Translations under genes and position numbers: made by a program | NCBI GenBank assembly: GCA_937975585.1 | Contig: CALJUC010000165.1 | Coordinates: forward strand, 1 to 11,554 | Origin: an uncultured Moraxella sp. | GTDB taxonomy: Bacteria > Pseudomonadota > Gammaproteobacteria > Pseudomonadales > Moraxellaceae | DNA length: 11,554 bases | Direction of reading: 5' to 3' | Part shown: piece after piece, positions 7,398-11,554 of the stretch | Numbering within the stretch: the first letter of the stretch is position 1 | How the letters are laid out: each line of letters starts with the position of its first letter | The notes under the pieces: generated by a model | Seen by the model: the letters and a program-made list of their open reading frames with translations, nothing else | What the model was told of the DNA's origin: nothing | The model's database searches: none

Positions 7398-8732
7398 TTA
7401 GTATTTGATACGGTACCAAGCATCACGTGCTGCTAGTCGGGCTTCATCCCAAGTCAAGCGTGATTGACCTTTAAATTGTTCCCAATCATTACGTAACTCA
7501 GTTTCAACACTTTCGAAGTCACTCGCTGTGTTAAAGTGATTACGGGCACGGTAGCCATAGTCATACGCAGAACGGTAGTCGGTATCATAATCGTACGCGT
7601 TATTATAATAAGTGGTAGTCGTATAGTTGGTACGCCAGTAGTTATCCTCTTCGGTATTGCCTTCTAAGGTATTTGCTACGGCATTACCTGTGGCAGCACC
7701 AGCTACGGCACCGATTGCACCACCAACTAGTGAACCTACTGGACCACCCACGGCACCAATGGCTGCACCAGTCGCTGCACCGGCGGCCATACCTGTACCA
7801 CTGGCTACTGGATTCGCTTCTTTACGTTGCTCACCTGGCTCGGTTGGGTTAACGGCTTCACCAACTTCATGACCGGCTGCACCACCAGCTACGGCACCAA
7901 TCGCGCCACCAACTAATGTACCTACAGGACCAGCGACTGAACCAATTGCAGCACCTGTTGCAGCGCCACCTAGAGCACCTGTACCACTAGCCACTGGATG
8001 TGGTTTTTCATAAGCGTCTTCTACAGTTGTTGGATTGACTGCTTCGCCGACTTCGTGGCCAGCAGCACTACCCGCTACAGCACCGATAGCACCACCAACT
8101 AGCGTACCCACAGGACCAGCGACTGAACCAATCGCTGCACCGGCAGCTGCACCACCTAATGCACCTGTACCAGTCGCCACAGGGTGACCTTTTTCTTCAC
8201 CTGCTGCATAACCATCTACAGTACGTAGGCGAGGTGCGTAATCGCGACCTGAGATGCGAGAATCAGTTCTGTCCCAACCATCACGAATCGCTTCTTTAGC
8301 TTCTAGCCAAGCTAGACGTGAGTTACCTTTTACTTCGTTCCAGCTACGTTCTAGGTCTGATTCAACGCTTTCAAAAGTTGTACCTGCTGGGTATTTTGCA
8401 CGGTTAGCATAACCTACTGCATAAGCAGGTTGGTAGTCAGTATCGTAGTCATAACCATCTTTATAATAAGTTGTTTTACTATAAGTATCGTTCCAGTAAG
8501 TATCTTCTACCGTTGGGTCAATTGCTTCACCTGCGGCATGACCTGCTGCACCACCAGCAATAGCGCCGATAGCACCACCGATAAGCATACCTAAAGGACC
8601 ACCGATTGCACCGATTGCCGCACCTGCAGCAGCACCACCCATACCGCCAACAGCAGTACCAATTGGGTGTGAGCCTGGTTCACCAGTGATAGGGTCGCGG
8701 TTAAGGTCGTTATTATTAATATTATCTACCAT
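7398..8732 (-). CDS. Glycine-zipper repeat protein with two Tyr/Trp-rich modules, function unknown
   Basis: The product has 444 residues and I know no assigned function. It begins MVDNINNNDLNRDPITGEPG, an opening seen in short hypothetical proteins of Acinetobacter and relatives. Four blocks of about 52 residues (22-73, 183-234, 245-297, 307-358) consist of GAAxGAAIG, GPVGTLVGGAIGAVAG and similar GxxxG runs, which favour tight helix packing or membrane insertion. Two modules of about 78 residues (76-153 and 362-439) share YYxxxYDYDTDY, FESVExxLxxxW, KGxSRLxWxEA and a closing ARDAW or IRDGW motif. The order is G-Y-G-G-G-Y. No signal peptide or catalytic motif is visible. AGAGGA lies 8 bases before the ATG. 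The gene is monocistronic, with a long leader region and its own terminator. A role in envelope or stress physiology is possible but only a guess. Confidence 0.85.
   Translation of the reverse strand: MVDNINNNDLNRDPITGEPGSHPIGTAVGGMGGAAAGAAIGAIGGPLGMLIGGAIGAIAGGAAGHAAGEAIDPTVEDTYWNDTYSKTTYYKDGYDYDTDYQPAYAVGYANRAKYPAGTTFESVESDLERSWNEVKGNSRLAWLEAKEAIRDGWDRTDSRISGRDYAPRLRTVDGYAAGEEKGHPVATGTGALGGAAAGAAIGSVAGPVGTLVGGAIGAVAGSAAGHEVGEAVNPTTVEDAYEKPHPVASGTGALGGAATGAAIGSVAGPVGTLVGGAIGAVAGGAAGHEVGEAVNPTEPGEQRKEANPVASGTGMAAGAATGAAIGAVGGPVGSLVGGAIGAVAGAATGNAVANTLEGNTEEDNYWRTNYTTTTYYNNAYDYDTDYRSAYDYGYRARNHFNTASDFESVETELRNDWEQFKGQSRLTWDEARLAARDAWYRIKY
7416..8507 (-). repeat. Two Tyr/Trp-rich coding modules flanking the inner glycine-zipper copies
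   Basis: Module one (8274-8507) and module two (7416-7649) encode about 78 aligned residues each. Both start near ED-x-YW, contain YDYDTDY, then FESVE, then a KG-x-SRL-x-W helix and a terminal DxW. The second ends the protein. Confidence 0.8.
7659..8669 (-). repeat. Four glycine-zipper coding repeats (about 156 bp each)
   Basis: In gene order the copies lie at 8514-8669, 8031-8186, 7842-8000 and 7659-7814. Copies two and three are nearly identical in protein (ALGGAA, then GAAIGSVAGPVGTLVGGAIG, then GHEVGEAVNPT) and are separated by only about ten residues, so they look like the most recent duplication. Copies one and four are more diverged and each is followed by a Tyr/Trp module. The DNA of copies two and three differs mainly at third codon positions. 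Confidence 0.85.
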
Positions 8733-9277
8733 GATTATAGTCCTCTATGAGTTATTTATTTTAGATTATTAAAAAATGCTAGTTAAACAGCTTTTCTAGC
8801 CCAACACACTGTTGCTCTAAAAAATAACCGTATGCTCTGTTTAATCTTTTTATAAAAACCACTATCTAATACTTAGTGAAACTAACACTAGATAAGCTAA
8901 ACAGTCACGGCTACTGTGTTGTATGCGTCTATCATAGCGGTTTTTGGGCGTTAGTCTGTTAGAGAATAAACCTTGTTGCGTAGAGTTTGGTAAAGCAGCA
9001 GCCCCCAAATGTTGCATTGAGTAAATAATGCACACTTTTTGTAGACTGTTATGAACGCTGAAATGGCATATTGGTGCAGGGCAATGGTTAAAGTAGGCGT
9101 TATATAAATAGACCTAATAGCAAGGTTTTAGATAGGTCAAAACTTAGCTATCTCTATGCGTCTAACAATCCATTAGCCAATACAGGGGTAAACTTGATAC
9201 AATAACGCTTAATTTTGATCTTTTGCTAGGCTGTCCTTTAGCTAGTATCACCCTCATTACTTAAGTCCAGAGGTACT
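8733..9277. other. Long divergent intergenic region before guaA
   Basis: This stretch of 545 bp lies between the divergent glycine-zipper gene and guaA. It is AT-rich and holds no frame with a ribosome binding site; an 18-codon frame at 9052 was dismissed. The only structures seen are short inverted repeats: TGCATT...AATGCA (9013-9032, 8-base loop), GCTAG...CTAGC (8778-8800) and AGATAG...CTATCT (9130-9154). No strong sigma-70 promoter, tRNA, or known riboswitch was recognised. Its length leaves room for a small RNA or for regulatory DNA of either gene. Confidence 0.5.
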
Positions 9278-10876
9278 ATGTCAACTGTTGCTTCTACAAC
9301 ACCGTCTTCTATCAAAGAAGATCGTATCTTAATTTTAGATTTTGGTTCGCAATATAGCCAACTGATTGCCCGTCGTGTGCGTGAAGCGGGTGTGTTCTGT
9401 GAAATGTATCCTTATGATATTGATGCCCAACGTATCAAGGACTTTGGTGCCAAAGGTGTGATTTTGTCAGGTGGCCCAGAGAGCGTACACGAGGCAGATA
9501 GCCCAAAAATTAATGACGCAGTTTTTGAAATGAATGTGCCAGTCTTGGGTATTTGCTACGGTATGCAAGCGATGGCTGACCGCTTTGGTGGCGAAGTACA
9601 GGCCAGTAATTTCCAAGAATTTGGTGCAGCGACTATCGCAGTGGCCGATGTGCCAAGCGCGTTATTAGACGGTATTGAAGATGAGCCAAGCAAGCTACAT
9701 GTATGGATGAGTCATGGCGATAAAGTGGTTGCGTTACCAGAAGGCTTTAGCGTGACGGCTAGCACATCAAGTTGCCCGATCGCCGCAATGGCCAATGATG
9801 ACAAAAAATATTACGGCTTACAGTTCCACCCAGAAGTCACCCATAGTTTACAAGGTGAAGCGATTATTAGCCGCTTTGTCCATCAAATCTGTGGTTGTGG
9901 CAATGACTGGACGCCAGATAATATCATCGACTTACGAGTTGCTCAGTTAAAAGAGCAAATTGGCGACCAACAAGTATTACTAGGCTTGTCAGGTGGGGTT
10001 GATAGCTCAGTGGTGGCAGCGTTGTTACACAAAGCAATTGGCGACCAACTAACTTGTGTATTTGTGGATAATGGCTTATTACGTCTAAACGAAGGCGACC
10101 AAGTCATGCAGATTTTCGCTGAAAACATGGGCGTAAAAGTGATTCGTGTCGATGCGGAAGAGCGCTTCTTAACCGCGTTAGCGGGAGAGAGCGACCCAGA
10201 AGCTAAGCGTAAAATCATTGGTAAAACCTTTATTGATGTCTTTGCTGATACCGCGCGCGAGTTATCAGGGGAAGGCGAGGGTATCCAATTCTTGGCACAA
10301 GGTACGATTTACCCAGACGTGATTGAATCAGCCAAGAGCCACCAAGGCAAAGCCCATGTCATCAAATCACACCACAATGTTGGCGGTTTACCAGATGATT
10401 TACAGTTTAAATTGGTTGAGCCATTGCGCGACTTGTTCAAAGATGAAGTGCGTAAACTAGGCACCACGTTGGGCTTACCTCACAAGATGATTTATCGTCA
10501 TCCGTTCCCAGGCCCAGGTTTGGGTGTGCGTATCTTGGGTGAAATCAAAAAAGAATACGCCGACATCTTGCGCCAAGCCGATGCTATCTTTATGCAGGAA
10601 CTGGAAAAATCAGGTTGGTATGACAAAACTGCGCAAGCCTTTGCCGTGTTCCAACCGATTAAATCAGTGGGTGTTGTCGGTGATGGACGTCGCTATGCGT
10701 GGGTTATTGCATTGCGTGCAGTAGAAACCGTTGACTTCATGACAGCGCGTTTTGCCCATTTGCCATACGATTTGATTGAAACGGTATCAAACCGCATCAT
10801 GAACGAAATCAAAGATGTATCGCGCGTGACTTATGACGTATCGAGCAAGCCACCAGCAACGATTGAGTGGGAATAA
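9278..10876 (+). CDS. guaA: GMP synthase (glutamine-hydrolysing)
   Basis: The enzyme converts XMP, ATP and glutamine to GMP, the last step of guanine nucleotide synthesis, in the cytoplasm. The product has 532 residues, slightly longer than E. coli GuaA (525) because of a short N-terminal tail before ILILDFGSQYSQLIARRVRE. The class I glutamine amidotransferase domain has Cys93 in GICYGMQ, with His184 and Glu186 in QFHPEVTHS. The ATP pyrophosphatase domain has the PP-loop SGGVDSS (238-244). The C-terminal dimerisation domain includes RHPFPGPGLGVR, GDGRRYAWVIALR and the terminal KPPATIEWE. AGAGG lies 4 bases before the ATG. guaB is not adjacent, so the gene is transcribed alone, ending at a hairpin 31 bases downstream. 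Confidence 0.98.
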   Translation: MSTVASTTPSSIKEDRILILDFGSQYSQLIARRVREAGVFCEMYPYDIDAQRIKDFGAKGVILSGGPESVHEADSPKINDAVFEMNVPVLGICYGMQAMADRFGGEVQASNFQEFGAATIAVADVPSALLDGIEDEPSKLHVWMSHGDKVVALPEGFSVTASTSSCPIAAMANDDKKYYGLQFHPEVTHSLQGEAIISRFVHQICGCGNDWTPDNIIDLRVAQLKEQIGDQQVLLGLSGGVDSSVVAALLHKAIGDQLTCVFVDNGLLRLNEGDQVMQIFAENMGVKVIRVDAEERFLTALAGESDPEAKRKIIGKTFIDVFADTARELSGEGEGIQFLAQGTIYPDVIESAKSHQGKAHVIKSHHNVGGLPDDLQFKLVEPLRDLFKDEVRKLGTTLGLPHKMIYRHPFPGPGLGVRILGEIKKEYADILRQADAIFMQELEKSGWYDKTAQAFAVFQPIKSVGVVGDGRRYAWVIALRAVETVDFMTARFAHLPYDLIETVSNRIMNEIKDVSRVTYDVSSKPPATIEWE

Positions 10877-10907
10877 TGATTTGCTTTATCTATCAATAAG
10901 TAATCGT

Positions 10908-10936
10908 AAAAAAGGTAGCCATTCGCTACCTTTTTT
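10908..10936. terminator. Bidirectional terminator between guaA and the CheX-like gene
   Basis: Six A then GGTAGC (10908-10919) pairs with GCTACC then six T (10925-10936) around a 5-base loop. It serves guaA on the plus strand and the convergent CheX-like gene on the minus strand. Confidence 0.88.
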
Positions 10937-10984
10937 ATTACCAATCACAAGGGGTTTTTAAAAGCACAGGGATGCTATTTTGCG

Positions 10985-11431
10985 TTAATTCAAACAAATG
11001 CCAATAATGGTTTTATATTTATCCCAACTGACAGGGATGATATAAGAACGTTTATCCTTTGGCAAATAAGTCGATGAGGGTGCGCCATCCACGATGATAG
11101 GTGGTGAGATAATAAACTCTGAACCAAATTCACGACGCGCATTACCGGATACCGTATTCGCCATTTCACCTACCAAATCTTTGAGTAAATTGATAGAAGT
11201 GTCTGGCTCACTGATTTTTTGTAAGATATTACGCAGCATGGGTGTTTCAGAACTGACATACACTGAGCCTTCTAGCGGCCCCGTAATATTGATAATGCCA
11301 CTAAAGTCATACGCGATAGGCATTTCATTAGTATTGATATAAGGGGTATCTACTTGCGCATCAGCCGTATTGATTTGTTTAAAAAAATTCGTCACTGAGT
11401 CGATAAATACCTGAAGTTTTTCAGCTTTCAT
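10985..11431 (-). CDS. CheX-like chemotaxis phosphatase-fold protein
   Basis: The product has 148 residues, the usual length for a stand-alone CheX-like protein. The key helix reads DLVGEMANTVSGNARREFG (85-103), holding the Glu-x-x-Asn pair (Glu89, Asn92) that CheX and related CheY-P phosphatases use, followed by the family's GNA. N-terminal strands (GIINITGPLEGSVYVSS) and the C-terminal strand pair around SYIIPVSW and TIIGICLN fit the fold. CheX proteins dephosphorylate CheY-type response regulators. Here no che, pil or fla gene is in view; in a Moraxellaceae host the partner might be a type IV pilus regulator, which is inference. The Shine-Dalgarno sequence is weak, and the upstream region is cut by adapter sequence 75 bases away. 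Because catalysis is not shown, CheX-like is the safer name. Confidence 0.75.
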   Translation of the reverse strand: MKAEKLQVFIDSVTNFFKQINTADAQVDTPYINTNEMPIAYDFSGIINITGPLEGSVYVSSETPMLRNILQKISEPDTSINLLKDLVGEMANTVSGNARREFGSEFIISPPIIVDGAPSSTYLPKDKRSYIIPVSWDKYKTIIGICLN

Positions 11432-11506
11432 AGAGTTTCTACTATAGATAAAATAATCTTTATTAGGCTGTGTCCCTAATTCACTTTACTATGAATAATG
11501 ATGCAA

Positions 11507-11554
11507 AGATCGGAAGAGCACACGTCTGAACTCCAGTCACGCCAATGTATCTCG
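11507..11554 (+). other. Illumina TruSeq adapter, not genomic
   Basis: From 11507 the sequence is the standard TruSeq read-through adapter, beginning AGATCGGAAGAGC and running to AGTCAC at 11540. It is followed by an eight-base index, GCCAATGT (11541-11548), and the adapter continuation ATCTCG. Genomic sequence therefore ends at or before 11506. Nothing in this stretch should be annotated biologically. Confidence 0.98.

Noticed and set aside
7659..8669. CRISPR array
   Set aside because: The repeats are about 156 bp, in frame and coding; they are protein repeats, not short repeats with unique spacers.
9052..9108. 18-codon plus-strand frame upstream of guaA
   Set aside because: It is very short and has no ribosome binding site; a chance frame.

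Overview
This window looks like chromosomal DNA from a gammaproteobacterium, most likely a member of the Moraxellaceae (Moraxella, Faucicola or Psychrobacter type). The basis is the moderate GC content, the Gram-negative-type GyrB of about 824 residues, and proteins of the kind found in that family. The genus cannot be settled by reading alone. The last 48 bases are an Illumina adapter, not genome, so the right edge is the end of an assembled draft contig. The left edge cuts a gene.

Positions 1-3667 (minus strand) hold a compact operon. In transcription order it encodes a circularly permuted type 2 ATP-grasp ligase fused to a short, degenerate alpha-E domain, then a transglutaminase-like cysteine peptidase (4-bp ATGA overlap), then an Anbu proteasome-type peptidase whose C-terminal end is missing. 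This is a known but functionally unresolved gene association. It is thought to make, process or attach a peptide-like product through amide-bond formation, trimming and Ntn-type proteolysis.

Positions 3668-4027 are a divergent intergenic region with one perfect DnaA box and a candidate gyrB promoter. gyrB (4028-6502) follows, then a strong hairpin terminator, then mntP (6646-7224), a six-helix manganese exporter. A 106-bp element with imperfect terminal inverted repeats lies just after mntP, followed by a bidirectional terminator shared with the next, convergent gene.

Positions 7398-8732 (minus strand) encode an unusual 444-residue repeat protein. It has four glycine-zipper blocks and two tyrosine/tryptophan-rich modules, arranged G-Y-G-G-G-Y. 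It appears to have grown by tandem duplication from a shorter G-Y ancestor. A 545-bp divergent intergenic region separates it from guaA (9278-10876), the glutamine-hydrolysing GMP synthase. guaA shares a bidirectional terminator with a convergent small gene for a CheX-like protein (10985-11431), whose upstream region runs into the adapter.

The housekeeping genes (gyrB, guaA, mntP) are ordinary. The parts worth attention are the Anbu operon with its fused, eroded alpha-E domain, the expanded glycine-zipper protein, the MITE-like element, and the adapter contamination.
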